This document shows positions 1-10,988 of a stretch of 64,000 bases of DNA, piece by piece. The stretch lies in assembly GCA_951799445.1 (NCBI GenBank), contig OX637293.1:11222001-11286000 (forward strand), given 5' to 3'. How positions within the stretch are numbered: position 1 is the stretch's first letter; every line of letters starts with the position of its first letter. Source of the DNA: Pseudisothecium myosuroides. Taxonomy: Eukaryota; Streptophyta; Bryopsida; Hypnales; Lembophyllaceae. Both the position numbers and the translations under genes were made by a program. The notes below the pieces were generated by a model, which was not told where the DNA came from, did not search any database, and saw nothing but the letters and a program-made list of their open reading frames with translations.

Positions 1-1486
1 TATCAGCTTTTGCCAATTAACTAGACTGGTAATAATCCTACTAATGGAGCAGTAGTTTATCATCATTTCACTTAGCATCACGTAATCACATATAAGCCTA
101 GACTAAGCAAAATTGCACGGTAATAATCATCTTACTGGAACAACCGCTCATTCATGTATAGCATATATAGCATATACTTGGAAGCAACCCTATTAAGAAA
201 CTGTGGACAGTAAAACAAGTTTTCCATTGAAAAGCTTGAAGCACGGCCCTTAGAACAAGCCTTCGATTTTACTCAACCAATCAAAACTGAACCTTGGGCG
301 GTCACCCAAGCAAAAAAAATTGGGAGTGAAAGTAATAGCCCTGGGGCTGAGACTGATTACTGGTCATGATTTAGTCAACCCAGCCAGCTAAAGTGTGTAG
401 CAACAGTACATATATCCGGCAAAAAAGGAGAGCCAGCAATAGCTTGCCGTAACTGGGCTCGACAGACTGGCTAACCATGAAAATACTCAAACGTGAAAAG
501 AACCTAAAGGCCAAGTTCAAAAAAGGAAAAAATCTGCATATCAAGTAGCAAACAATCGATAGAATCCTCCGTCCGTAGTATCATTTGTAGAATTTTTTGA
601 AAAAATTCCTCGAGAGGTGGTAATCCTCACCTGTACCCATGCCAACCAGCAGACAGTTAGTGTGCTAATAGACGTGTACGAGGTGTCTTAAAATTACCAC
701 TACTTGTTATCGTATATTCACAAGAGAAAAGCATTCAAACATTCATACTACTAATGCCTATAACTCAGTAGCAGCATCAAAAAGTGATATTTTGTTTGCC
801 ACGGCATTAAGCACCACCTGTTGGCCGCTGTTTTGCGATCCCAGCACCATGATCAGACAAACCAAAACTAGAATGATTTCCCAAAGTTTTTGACCGCGTG
901 TAGCAGACCGCAAAGAACCAGCAATCTCCTTCACAAAGTAATCGAAGCAAATACAGCAACGTGACTGAGGAACCAGGGCCAGACCAAAGTCTATTCTTGG
1001 TGAGATGCTGTGGCATGGAGCTCAAGCACGCTTTCATGCAGCCAGTGAGCGGTAGCCCCTTTTTTTTTAAAAAACCATTATTTTTGGAGTTAAGGCACAT
1101 GGCCCAACCACCGTCAATTTTATAATGATAAATGGGTCTGTGCAGGATCAGATACCCGGAGGTGTCTGACGCATCCAGTGAGGTGACTTTTAAATGAATA
1201 CAATTTATAACCGTATCCTTTTAAAATTCTCATATTCATATATCTTCTAGAATTTGGACAGCTACCGGTGGCTTATGTATACAAGATTGCTTCTGTATAA
1301 ATAAATAAATAAAGGATATATTATGTTAAATCCCATATACACTATATTTAAAGCATAGTGATGCAATAAATAGCAAGGACTGTTCAATAGTGATGATAGT
1401 AAAGGAAAAACTTTACTATGTGCATCTTTTTTCACAGACAGCGTTAGATTTATAATAGAAACTAGGAATATCACCCAAAATCTTAA

Positions 1487-1489
<3 letters not shown>
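1..1489. other. Intergenic, no gene recognised
   Basis: A+T-rich DNA with no open frame that resembles a known protein. Short frames around 807-1100 and 1262-1534 have low-complexity or repeat-derived translations. I see no repeat here that recurs elsewhere in the window. Confidence 0.5.

Positions 1490-1528
<39 letters not shown>
1490..1528 (+). repeat. Poly(A) tract, 39 nt
   Basis: An uninterrupted run of 39 A. It may be the tail of an old retroposed insertion or simple slippage. No retroposon body could be recognised just upstream. It creates a spurious poly-Phe frame on the minus strand. Confidence 0.9.
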
Positions 1529-1530
<2 letters not shown>

Positions 1531-2488
1531 CCATTTAGAGAAAGTTGCCCCAAATTGCTTTATTGACCTAAACACGGTGTTTTGTCCTTTATGGATTAAA
1601 TGCAACTCTCCATGGGATATTTCTTGCTTGACCATCTTACTACTAGAATTAGGGCCTTTTATTTTCAATTTAGAAATATAAAGAATTTAGATTTTCTTCC
1701 TACCTTATACACCCAAATCCAATCCAATTTCTTAGGAATTCAAATTAGATTTGTTTACTTCTTTTCTTTCCCAAGACCCTCAATTGAATCTTACACCCTA
1801 AAACCACTTTGACCTTCCCAATTTTGTAGTGCCAAAATTTTAGTGAAAAAGGTTCAAAGTTTCATGAAGCCTTGCAATATCTTAAGAAGTTTATTTTCTA
1901 CCCTTAATTGTAGATAATTTGCAATTTGTGTGGGCAAAGTTTTTGAAATTTATTTCCCTCCATTTCCATACTACCAGATGAAATAATCTAAGATTAGGTG
2001 TGCAAAAGAAAAGGTTGAATTAGGTCACTTTTTTAATCCAAATGGTTTTATATTGTTATTTGGTCTTTTTGATTTAGCACCCTTATGAATATTGATTTCT
2101 CAAAATAAATATTCTAGATGAAATTATACCCATTTCTAATGTCTCTAAAGCCTTGGAGTAGATTATTATGTACAAGTCCCCAAAATAATTACCTTCTAAA
2201 GACCTATAAATCCTAAACCCTAGAATTATAGCTAGGATGTAGATGGTTTACTATTGTACCGAAATCAATTGAATTGACATTTTTCAATATTCTAAATCCA
2301 TTTTCTATATTTCAGATGTAAATATACGCATTGGCTTCTATTGGAGGCTTAATAAACTAAGCACCAAAAACTTTATCCAAGAACAGAGGGATTCACCCTA
2401 CAACTTTTATTTAACATTAAGTAAAAGACAATCATTTAATAACTTAAACCCAAAGCCCTTAATTCAAGGCATTGCACCTCCTCTAATT
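1529..2488. other. Intergenic A+T-rich DNA
   Basis: No supported gene. Phrases such as 'gtagatggtttactattgta' near 2240 resemble members of the A+T-rich dispersed repeat family seen at 19.5-25 kb and 39.6-42 kb, so this is probably an old relic of that family. Confidence 0.45.
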
Positions 2489-2685
2489 GTAGTCATAAAT
2501 CATTTGTTTTAGTCCTGCCAAGATGCAGTGGTAGGTAGACGGCCGCATCCTTGTAACCCGGAACACGCATTTACAAAGGACTCCATGCATTTACACGGGA
2601 GAAGTTGCACCAATGTAACCCCTTTGAGAAAGATGTAACCGTGTACCCCCAAATGCACTGTATTCTTGTAGCTGCGAGGTATAGG
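2489..2685 (+). repeat. ~200-bp dispersed repeat, copy 1
   Basis: It runs from 'gtagtcataaat' to 'gctgcgaggtatagg' and matches two other copies (2954-3153 and 25078-25278) along its length. This is the most diverged of the three. There is no coding capacity and no A tail. It could be a SINE-like or MITE-like non-autonomous element. I could not identify RNA polymerase III boxes with confidence. Confidence 0.75.
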
Positions 2686-2953
2686 TGGATCCTACAAAAT
2701 AATAACTCTGTAATTCGATAGGTGGTTGCAAAATATTTGAAGAATGGTACTATTAAAAAGCAAACCATCTAACTTGATTAACTTTTGAATATTTTGAATA
2801 TTTAACTTTTGAATATTTCTAACCCCAAAGTACTTTTGAATTGAACTTTTCATTGAATTATATTGTAATATTTATATTCTCCAGATGGAATTCCATTGAA
2901 AGGGCAGCATGGACCCTAACTGGGTCTGCGCGCATGAATCAATGGAATGCACT

Positions 2954-3153
2954 GTAGTCATAAATGATTTGCTTAAGTCCTGTCAAGATACAGTGGTAGG
3001 TAGACAGCTAGCACCTGTACCAACCCCAAACCCCCGGTTACAAAAGACTACACGCATTTACATGGGACAGGTTACACCGATGTACCTCTTTTGAAAAAGA
3101 TGTAACCATGTACCCTCGAATGCACTGTATTCTTGTAGCTACGAGGTATAGGG
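2954..3153 (+). repeat. ~200-bp dispersed repeat, copy 2
   Basis: Nearly the same as the copy at 25078-25278 (a handful of differences and a small indel) and more distant from the copy at 2489-2685. 'tgcactgta' occurs just before its start and again about 25 bp before its end, which may mark terminal repeats. Confidence 0.8.
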
Positions 3154-4795
3154 ACCCTTTTAGCACACCTTGATCTCCTAAATCTATGGCTATCACATCT
3201 TGATATGTTTCTGAATCCAATGGAATTTTTCTAATGGTTCATTTACATGTCTCAACCATATAATCTATACCCTAAACCCTAATTTTAAGGTCCCCTATAC
3301 GAAAAGTTGACGTTCCCAACATTGGGAACGCCGCGGCCTAAGGAGAACGTCAGGAGCGGGGAGCGTTGGGGATGCCGGCGTAATTAGAGTTTTTGGGCAC
3401 ACGGTATTTACTGTGGAGGATGAGGCGTGGAGCGATGCTGCAACGGACGGAGCTTCCTGGAAGCGCAAACATTCTTAATTGCAACGTTGAGGGAGTCTTC
3501 TCACCTTTTCATGCTTAGTCTGTGAATTTCTTGGGGGTTGGGGATCGCTGCTGTTGCTTGAGGATTGAACTTAATTTTCGTATTATAGGTTCGGTGCTTT
3601 AGAGTAGTCGTTCGTAGGCGTAATCCTCACTCGGTAGATTTCTCTACGAAAGTAGAGTTCTGTTACAGGAGACGGGTCCGAGCGAGGCAAGGATGCAATT
3701 TGAATTGCAGGCGGATGTGGGATCTCAGCTTGGATCACACGCCGTGGGTCGCATGCATGTCGGCTCTACCTTCAGTGTACCGCATTCAAGCAGTACTTGA
3801 TCTGAGGGAGCTTGATCTGAAGAATTTGCTCCAGGATTAGGGTTTGCCGGAGAGAATTGCGCTGCAACCAGGGTTCACAAATCATGATCACAAATCAAGA
3901 TTTCAACAGCTTTCAAACTTGTAGCCTCCCAAGTAGGTATATTTCATGATTTGCTCCAACTCTGAGTCTCTGACATCCAGATGCTGTTCAACTACGAACC
4001 AAATCACATATCATGGATTGTAAATGCAGCAATGCAGACAAATACTCAGAAGAGGAGCAGCAAAAGAGTTTCAAATACACTTGTCCGTCATTTGTGTGCT
4101 GCAGAGGTGAATCTTCAGGTGAAATGATTGTTTCAAATACCATCCACGACGGAGGCAAACGTAGACGAATGTTTCTAGCAAATGTGTGGAACTCTGCCAA
4201 GCAGAAGAGGATCATGAATGAAAGCAAAAAGATAATATCCAGCCCTTTCACGGCTAATACTGTTAACTGAATAGAACGAAATAGAAAGCTCAAAATAGAA
4301 TATGTAAATAGGACTCTCAAGCCCGTTAATCAGAAATGAACCATCTTGAAAGAGTTGAGATACTCCATGCATCCTCATCACAACAGAGTCTCCCACAAGC
4401 AACAATCTCCATAATGCTACAAGTCCCTCTCCCTCTCCCAAAGATAACGATTCACATTTTGAAAAAACCCAATCAAACTCCATCTCCATCTAAAAATCTC
4501 CACGGTCTCGCTAGTCTGTGACCCAAAACCGTTTTGCTACTCAGCCTATTTATTATTATTAGACTGGTCAGATTTTCCAATGATTTCGAATTCAAGACAT
4601 GCTGCTGGAGAGTGCCTGCGGAATCTTTTTACCTGCTTTGCGATCGCACTGGCGAATATCGCGAACTTTTGTAGCGAAATGGAAAAACCTAAATTTTTTG
4701 GGAGAACCTGAAACTCTCAATAGAGTACTTCTTATCGTTATTCATTGCGTGATCTGATGGACGTGCTTAGGAGAAAGGCACTGATTTTTCTCAGA
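3154..4795. other. Non-coding stretch, possible old promoter/5' region
   Basis: 3290-3860 is richer in G+C than its surroundings and contains a 20-bp near-perfect palindrome at 3311-3330 (9-bp arms, 2-nt centre). No coding exon could be supported. The frames at 3988-4520 overlap each other on both strands without family-like features. Confidence 0.4.
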
Positions 4796-5188
4796 CTCCT
4801 CCATAAGCGTAGTCGCAGTTGCGGCAGGGCCTAATAGATCGTCCGTGCTGTTGATAAGGCCTACTCTTGAAAGACCGAAATCTATAAGCTGCACATTATT
4901 TGCAGTAATTGCGTTGTGAGAACATGCACAAGAGAGTCATAGAATCAATAAAAAGTACATAATGAAGAAAGTGTTTTCTTGAGGCTACTACTTGTCCTAC
5001 TCTAGAGACAGAGATAGCAACCCAAACTTAGAACAGATATCGAAAGTTACAAGGAATGTCTGTGGACGCATCCAAGCCGATTTAGTTCACTCTTTTCCTT
5101 TTAGAAATCTGATGGACGTACTTGGAGCTTCTGAACTGAAACGGTGACCACTCAGGTACGAGGTCTCCCATAGTATAGAAAGAGAAGG
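4796..5188 (+). repeat. 393-bp duplicated block, copy 1
   Basis: The same 393-bp sequence recurs at 17600-17992 in the same orientation and at equal length, with only about ten scattered differences. Both ends break sharply. There is no open frame of note. Here it is followed by sequence unrelated to the broken gene that follows the other copy. Confidence 0.88.
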
Positions 5189-6342
5189 TGTGAGCCCTCA
5201 ATTCGTCATTGGGGACTCACAGTTTTCTTTTTCTTAATTTTTACAAATTTAAGTATAGTTTTATATACAAAAAGCCCAAAAAAGAGTGTAAAATCAAAAT
5301 AGGTATGTCACGTACCAATATAGCATTTGGCCCCTTATAGGTTGTTTCTCCCCAAATAAATCCCATTTCCACTTGTACATAGGTTAAAACGTGGAAATAT
5401 CGGTAAAAAGTAGAATTAAGGGCTAATCTGACCCAAACAGCCCAGACCTACGATACATGTGACATCTTATGGCTAAAATTGGTCCGAGGGAATACCGTTG
5501 AGGTCCTAAGTCCATTCCCAGAGATAGGTTTCACTTTCCCCATAGCATCAAAGAAATAGCGAAAACCCCAATTGTTGGCCTGTAGGAGTTACAAACTCAA
5601 AATTGGCCCATAAGCGGAATCTACGGGTGGAGTATGGTGTTCTAGGGTGGAAATCACATTTGAGACTCAATGGCGAAATCGGCTTGCCAAGATTCCCTTG
5701 TAGGTGAAAGATTCCCTGGTTGCCAGAATTAAAAGGAGAAGCTAGAATTTGATTCTCCTCTGACCTTTGTGCAAAGTAAAAATATGAGCTTGCACATCCT
5801 TTGTGGAATTTCATGAGAGGTTCCATAAAAAGTTTCGGAATTTTCTGACTTATAGAAAATGCCCTTCCGGATGGTCAACCGCCAAAACCTATGATCGGAA
5901 ATTCCTAGAAATTACCCAGGTTGCGGTAAAATCTCACTAAAAATTAAATTAGCTTATTTTATGCTAATAAGATGCCCCACCAAGTTTCAAGACATTCTGA
6001 TAGCCAGAAGTGCCCGAACCGGCGAGATTCCCCGAAAATTGGCAAAATTGAAGTTTACGGTGGAGTTGACTTGCGTACCGGGAGCATACGAAATCGGAAT
6101 GAGGTCAAAGCTAGGTCTTTTCTTACTCCCCTATACCTACTAAAGAACCTAGGCTAGTTACTTTTCTCAGAAAAGTCAACCTCCAAGATTTGGGTTTTTA
6201 CCCGGTTTTGGCGTTCAGTTAGCGGTAGGTTATGTTGCGTTTTTTGGAGTTTGGTTAAGGGGAGGGGGATTTCTCAAGACTAAAAATGACCTTCTGAAGC
6301 CAACGGCGCAATCGGTTTTCAATTTGGAGTTAATCTCCGAAA
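5189..6342. other. Intergenic, no gene recognised
   Basis: Unique-looking DNA on the left flank of the Ty3/gypsy element. Small overlapping frames at 5548-6157 have no family resemblance. The last four bases (gaaa, 6339-6342) also follow the right end of the element and may be its target-site duplication. Confidence 0.4.
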
Positions 6343-6738
6343 TGTCACGTTATTTGATGACGGGTGGCTAGAAGGCTCTATGGGACTTTACAAAGGTTGA
6401 TTGTAGACATGGCGTAGCCGAAATAGCCATATATTGGCCATTGGGGGGCTAAACTAGTGTTTTTAGACTGTTTGAGGTGTGAACGGAGCTGTTTTGGAGT
6501 TCCTTTGAGGTGGTTGTAACCCTAGGCCGCCCCTTTGCTTATTCATTCTCTTCAAGTCTTGTGTGTGAAGCTTTCATGGAGTGTTAGGAGATGGTATACC
6601 TTGAAGGTTGTTTGTAGATGATGGCGGTGTTGTCAATTTACTAAATCTAAGGTTTCTCCTTGTGTACTTCAATTCTTGTGCAAGACTAGTCCTATTGAGA
6701 TAAAGTAGAAGCATTTGGGAATATTTGAGTAGCTTATT
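6343..6738 (+). repeat. 5' LTR (shared 396-bp part)
   Basis: Starts TGTCACG and matches 15522-15917 at 394 of 396 positions. After 6738 the two copies diverge at once. No TG-CA end or standard tRNA primer-binding site could be seen at this junction, so the LTR may extend further or be truncated relative to the other copy. Confidence 0.85.
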
Positions 6739-7324
6739 ACTTGAAGAGAATGGTTTAGGTGCTGATGTTAGAGCACTAGAGTGGTTGGAGAGGTTGGATT
6801 TGCTGTACTTGTATTGGAGGCGTTAGTAGTGACGTGCGGAAGCGCTGGTAAATTCAAATCTTGGAGCTTTGGTGTTGGAGGTGCTGATTTGGAGTTGGAG
6901 GGGCGTGGAGGGCTTAAGAGGTTGCTAAGAAGACTTAAGAAGAAGCTCTTGAGTGTAAGGATTCATGTCCAACTCGTTTCGTGCAATTCTGATGAAAATT
7001 GAGAAAGTTATGAGAGTTTGAGTGGGATAGTCAAAACTTTCATGTGTGCTGGACCAAACTAACAAGAGTGCTGATTTGGTGTTTTGAGACCATTATGGTG
7101 GTGATTTAGTGCTAGAAAGACCACAAACTGCGTTAGCTATCCAAAAACTGCAAAATTGCTGAAAACTATCAAAAATTGAAGAAGTTATGGCATTTTGAAG
7201 TTTGGCATTGGGGTTTGTTTTTGGAGGTGTTTTTGGTGGTAGTTGTTGATGTTTTGCAAGCGTTGATAGCTTGGCAAAACGGGAGAGACGAAGACCGGTT
7301 GACTTTTAGAAGTTACCGGACTAT

Positions 7325-7522
7325 TTATTACGTCAATTACCGAGGTAACTTTTAGAAGTTACGAAAGTAATTACTGAAGTAATTTTGAAAGTTACGAGGG
7401 TAATTATTGAGGTAATTTTGAAAGTTACGAGAGTATTTACTAGGGTAATTTTAGAAGTTACTGGAGTAGTTACTGGGGTAATTTTGAAAATTACCAAGAG
7501 AATTACTGAGGTAATTTTTGAA
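7325..7522 (+). repeat. 33-bp tandem repeat in retrotransposon leader
   Basis: Six head-to-tail units of 33 bp (unit starts 7325, 7358, 7391, 7424, 7457, 7490), each built around 'gttac...gtaatt...gaggtaatttt'. Units contain complementary gtaatt/aattac pieces and could fold. They lie in the leader about 100 bp before the Gag start. The period is a multiple of 3, so an unrelated frame stays open through them. Confidence 0.85.
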
Positions 7523-7622
7523 TTATTTTGTAAAAAAAAAAAAAATTGTAATATTTTCCCATTATATGAGGGGATGATTTTAGTTTGGAAGGTGTAGAAG
7601 ATTCGACGGTCGAGATCTGTTT

Positions 7623-8534
7623 ATGGTACAGACACGTTCCCGTGACTACAGTACATTGGAGGAAGTTGATGTTCGTGGAGAAGCGGGCGGAGACGAGCTA
7701 GCGCTGCCGCTTGTAAGGGTTGATCTACCTAATACTTGGGAGATCAGCGCCTTTGATAGTATGGAGAACCATGGCGGTGGATCTGTGGTTCGGGACCGCT
7801 ATTCAGGGAGAGCTGAGGGTGTAGCCTTCAATGATTGGAAGACTAGATTTCGATCTTGGCAACGAACCCAAAGACAACGCAATGCAATGTTTAATGATTG
7901 GTGGGCCTTTGAGCAGCTGCCCACCCATCTTGAGTTTGAGGCGCTGCAGGTCTATGATTCTTGGTTTGAGGATCATAAGGATGAGCTTGAAGAGGTAGAG
8001 GACTATTGGGCTCGAAGGGTGGAGTTAGTCACTGCTTTGAAAGAGGGAATTGTATTTCCAACAGCTCAAGCTTCAAAGCCTAGTGATGGAGATGAGGACA
8101 AGGGCGAGGAAGCTACCTCAGGCCCTGATGCAGCGCGAACTGCAAGACTCAAATCAAAGTCCACTACTAGTAGCGCCGATGGGACTACATCCACATTCAT
8201 CTCGCGGCTGTCTCGAGCATCGACTGAAGCGATAGCTACGATGGGCCCTCCTCCTCAATTTGATCCTCTCATGTTGTTCTTTGCACATTTAGAAACAGAG
8301 TTTGGCGGTATCCGTCGAGATTGCATGCGCCACATTCAAGACTTCAAGAAAGAGGTTGGAGATACTCCCCGCATTATGTGTGCAAGGCTATCTAAGTTTG
8401 CCCGTGAAAGTGGAGATGCATTCACGGAGCGCCAATTGGTGGAGCTTTACATGGGAAAACAAGACAAGAAGATTCGTGACATGGCACATCCTCACATGTT
8501 GCTGGCATATGGCGGGCGAGCTACTTTAGCTTAA
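7623..8534 (+). CDS. Gag-like N-terminal part of polyprotein
   Basis: This 303-aa segment begins at the only good ATG after the leader. The N-terminal ~60 residues are variable. A Trp/charged region follows (FNDWKTRFRSW, about 75-85), then an acidic Ser/Thr-rich linker (about 150-200). The capsid-like part comes last (about 215-300: FAHLETEFGG, IQDFKKEV, RQLVELYMG), which fits the family in position and style. The TAA at 8532-8534 is in the same frame as the downstream nucleocapsid/protease segment. Translation after it continues with AFAIVEQLD, as expected for an uninterrupted Gag, so the stop looks like a nonsense change. Gag would form the cytoplasmic particle. Recognition rests on context and order, not on a strong motif. 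Confidence 0.75.
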   Translation: MVQTRSRDYSTLEEVDVRGEAGGDELALPLVRVDLPNTWEISAFDSMENHGGGSVVRDRYSGRAEGVAFNDWKTRFRSWQRTQRQRNAMFNDWWAFEQLPTHLEFEALQVYDSWFEDHKDELEEVEDYWARRVELVTALKEGIVFPTAQASKPSDGDEDKGEEATSGPDAARTARLKSKSTTSSADGTTSTFISRLSRASTEAIATMGPPPQFDPLMLFFAHLETEFGGIRRDCMRHIQDFKKEVGDTPRIMCARLSKFARESGDAFTERQLVELYMGKQDKKIRDMAHPHMLLAYGGRATLA

Positions 8535-8546
8535 GCTTTTGCTATT

Positions 8547-10298
8547 GTGGAACAATTGGATCGAGGGCTATGTGTAGAAGAGGCTGGGAGATTGTCATCT
8601 ATTATGACTTCAACAACGAGTCAGTCAAAAGTTGTTGTTGGTGGCTCTAATAAGAGCCAAGGAACTCCCAAGGCCTCTAAGCAAATTGTCATGGCAGGTG
8701 AACCTCCGTTTTGTGCCTTCTTCTGCTGCCCCTTGTTTGTTGTAGATGCATTGCTAGGCCATGGGAAAAGAGATTGCCCTACAGATACATCATCTGAGGA
8801 CAAAAATGGTACTACTAGCAAAGGCAATGCATCTACAACAAACAAGGGGCAGCAGAAGAAGGCACAAAACGGAGGTTCACCTCCAAAGTGTACTTATGCA
8901 CCTTGTAGCCGAGTTGGTCACACAGAAGACAAGTGTTGGGTGAAAAATCCACAACTGAGACCTCAATCTTTTACTCCACAAGTTGCTCAAGGGAATGGGT
9001 CAAATTCTGGGGGCAATAATCTTGAGGCACGTATGGGAGAGTTGCAAAACACTCTAGCATTGCTCGTTGCAGCAACAACAAAGACCACACCAGTATCTTC
9101 TGGTTCAAAGATTGGATCAGATGGATTTGAGTATGGTGCACTTGATGAGGTGGTTGCGGCAGTGGCTACTAGATCACAAATTAGATCTATGCCAGTTGCA
9201 CATGTGGGGGATGAGAATTCAACCACACAAGTTAGGCCTCATGTACGCCATCAAGGGCCTTCTGATAGCATTGGACAGTCAAGACTACCTATGACATTTG
9301 GCTTGGCAGATGTGGTGACTAGTCCATCTATTGGAGCAATTTCTAATAGAGAAGATTCATCTATTGAAAAAGATATGGTCAAGAATTTGGCCTTCAAATT
9401 ATTGGAGGTTTCACTATTCTCTGAGATCCAATTGCAGAGTGATAACTTTGATGCATCTGCTGTATATCATATGGCAGGAAAAATGATGCAAGGTACAATT
9501 CAAATGCCTGCCAACGTGGCCATGAGGGAGACAAATGAGTCTTCTTTGGTTGATGGTGAAGAAGGCTTAAGAAAAGATGCTGCCAAGGTAGTAGCAGAGG
9601 CTTTGCGATGTTGGAAGGGATGGACAAAAGGGTCTCCTTTACAAGCAGAGTTTGACAGCAGTTTGACTTCAAGTGGAGAAACTGTTGGCAATGGTATTGA
9701 AGTTGCTACAAGCTATTTGGCAACATTACCTGCTCGAGCAACTCGTGAGCGCTTGCAAGTCAAACCTGGAGTAGTACGATTGGCCAATTCTGGTCATGTT
9801 TTTTCTGTAGCTCGAGGTGATGCATCTCAAGTGTTTCCACAGAAAGTATTACTTGATACTAGTGCTCAACCAGTTATGCTAGGAAAACTTCTAGCTCAGA
9901 GTTTGGGGCTTCTTTCTAGTGACTTGGATTCATGTCCTTTTACTATAGCAACATCGCTTGGGGGCACGGAGCAGCCTATGGGGATGACAAAGGAGCCACT
10001 ACGACTTCGGTTCAAGGTGGGCACTAATGCGTACACTCACATCTCCTTGAGGTGTGTTGTATCAGGTGCTACCAGTTATGACATTTTGTTGGGGCAACAA
10101 GCTTTATACCCCATTGGTTTTGGTCATGATTCTTGGACTGAGGAAGCGTGGTTTAGACCGGGGTGGTCACAAGGAGATGGGCGGAAAGAAGTGATTCCTG
10201 TCAGTTTTGGTGCTTCTGCTGGTGTGGTTGAAGGCTTGGCGGCAGTGTATGGATGTGTTGCAGAATGGTTTACGACCGGAGATTTGCTGCTTGAGTGA
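8547..10298 (+). CDS. Gag nucleocapsid plus aspartic protease segment
   Basis: This continues the Gag frame and has no ATG of its own at the left edge; the first codon is GTG, so it is not an independent gene. A zinc knuckle is visible as CTYAPCSRVGHTEDKC, which has a C-x4-C-x4-H-x4-C spacing instead of the usual C-x2-C. An upstream GHGKRDC looks like the tail of a first knuckle whose front half has been overwritten by an inverted copy of nearby sequence. The retropepsin active site is LLDTSAQ (Asp codon at 9855), followed by the conserved YDILLGQQAL stretch near 10078. The segment ends at TGA 10296-10298, after which the frame goes straight into the methyltransferase. The middle ~200 residues are unassigned. 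Confidence 0.85.
   Translation: MEQLDRGLCVEEAGRLSSIMTSTTSQSKVVVGGSNKSQGTPKASKQIVMAGEPPFCAFFCCPLFVVDALLGHGKRDCPTDTSSEDKNGTTSKGNASTTNKGQQKKAQNGGSPPKCTYAPCSRVGHTEDKCWVKNPQLRPQSFTPQVAQGNGSNSGGNNLEARMGELQNTLALLVAATTKTTPVSSGSKIGSDGFEYGALDEVVAAVATRSQIRSMPVAHVGDENSTTQVRPHVRHQGPSDSIGQSRLPMTFGLADVVTSPSIGAISNREDSSIEKDMVKNLAFKLLEVSLFSEIQLQSDNFDASAVYHMAGKMMQGTIQMPANVAMRETNESSLVDGEEGLRKDAAKVVAEALRCWKGWTKGSPLQAEFDSSLTSSGETVGNGIEVATSYLATLPARATRERLQVKPGVVRLANSGHVFSVARGDASQVFPQKVLLDTSAQPVMLGKLLAQSLGLLSSDLDSCPFTIATSLGGTEQPMGMTKEPLRLRFKVGTNAYTHISLRCVVSGATSYDILLGQQALYPIGFGHDSWTEEAWFRPGWSQGDGRKEVIPVSFGASAGVVEGLAAVYGCVAEWFTTGDLLLE
8696..8882. repeat. 59-bp perfect inverted repeat inside gag
   Basis: The arms 8696-8754 and 8824-8882 are exact reverse complements, with a 69-bp spacer. 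The right arm lies just before the second zinc knuckle. The left arm replaces the expected front half of the first knuckle, so the left arm is probably the inserted copy. Confidence 0.95.
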
Positions 10299-10301
10299 AA
10301 T

Positions 10302-10847
10302 ATGTCTGCTGTAGACTCACCTCCAGAGTTTGATTTGCAAACACAAGGCAAAATTAAGCAGTTTGTAAGTCATCCTAAAGATCCCATACCACCATGGATT
10401 TCACCAAAGGATTTGGCTGAGAAATGCCGTACATTGGTAGAGGGAATAGACCAGCACCTATGGCGGCCGCAATCTACTCTGCCACTTTTACAACAACTTG
10501 TGGATCTTCATGATGATCCAGCAGGTATAGTTCTTGTGGAACTTTTTGCTGGGCTTGGTACTGGTTTAGCTGCAGTTTTGGAGGCGGGATTGTCCATACG
10601 GAGTTATACATATGTGGACAACAATATTGTGGTGAGCAGAGCTGCAAAACACCATTTGCAACAGCTAAGGATGCGATACTCAAAGCAACTACCTGCGAGT
10701 GCTATTCAAGGGTGTATGTCTCGAATTCCTTCAGACATTGCTTTGATTGGAGAAGAAGATCTTCTGAGGTTGAGCAAGGTGGACCTTGTGATGGCTGGAT
10801 GGCCTTGCCAAGGGCATTCTCGGGCAGGTCTTCGCCAAGGACTCTAA
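10302..10847 (+). CDS. DNMT3-like cytosine methyltransferase, N-terminal half
   Basis: This 181-aa segment has the SAM-binding motif I (VELFAGLGTG, residues 79-88), an acidic motif II (YTYVDNN) and motif IV with the catalytic cysteine (DLVMAGWPCQGHSRAG; Cys169, codon 10806-10808). Enzymes of this family transfer a methyl group from S-adenosylmethionine to C5 of cytosine in DNA. The segment stays in the frame of the protease segment before it and of RT after it, so it is a polyprotein domain between protease and RT, where no standard Ty3/gypsy domain belongs. TAA at 10845 interrupts it. After that stop the frame continues with the expected DPRSSLFWELLR region and an EHV triplet (10935-10943) at the place of the usual ENV motif VI. 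TGA at 10968 follows. Confidence 0.9.
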   Translation: MSAVDSPPEFDLQTQGKIKQFVSHPKDPIPPWISPKDLAEKCRTLVEGIDQHLWRPQSTLPLLQQLVDLHDDPAGIVLVELFAGLGTGLAAVLEAGLSIRSYTYVDNNIVVSRAAKHHLQQLRMRYSKQLPASAIQGCMSRIPSDIALIGEEDLLRLSKVDLVMAGWPCQGHSRAGLRQGL

Positions 10848-10988
10848 GACCCACGCTCAAGTTTATTTTGGGAGCTCTTGCGGTTGTTGCATTGGTGGCA
10901 ACGTAAACAAACCACAAGTGTGGCTTATATTCTTGAACATGTGCCTCCATTAGGAGATGTTGGAGCTTGAGTTCACGAGGATGCCAAG

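Noticed and set aside
1262..1668. Minus-strand open frames beginning with long poly-Phe
   Set aside because: They are translations of the poly(A) tract at 1490-1528 and show no protein-like sequence after it.
7385..7597. 70-aa protein from the leader
   Set aside because: It is a reading of the 33-bp tandem repeats in a different frame from Gag, with no independent support.
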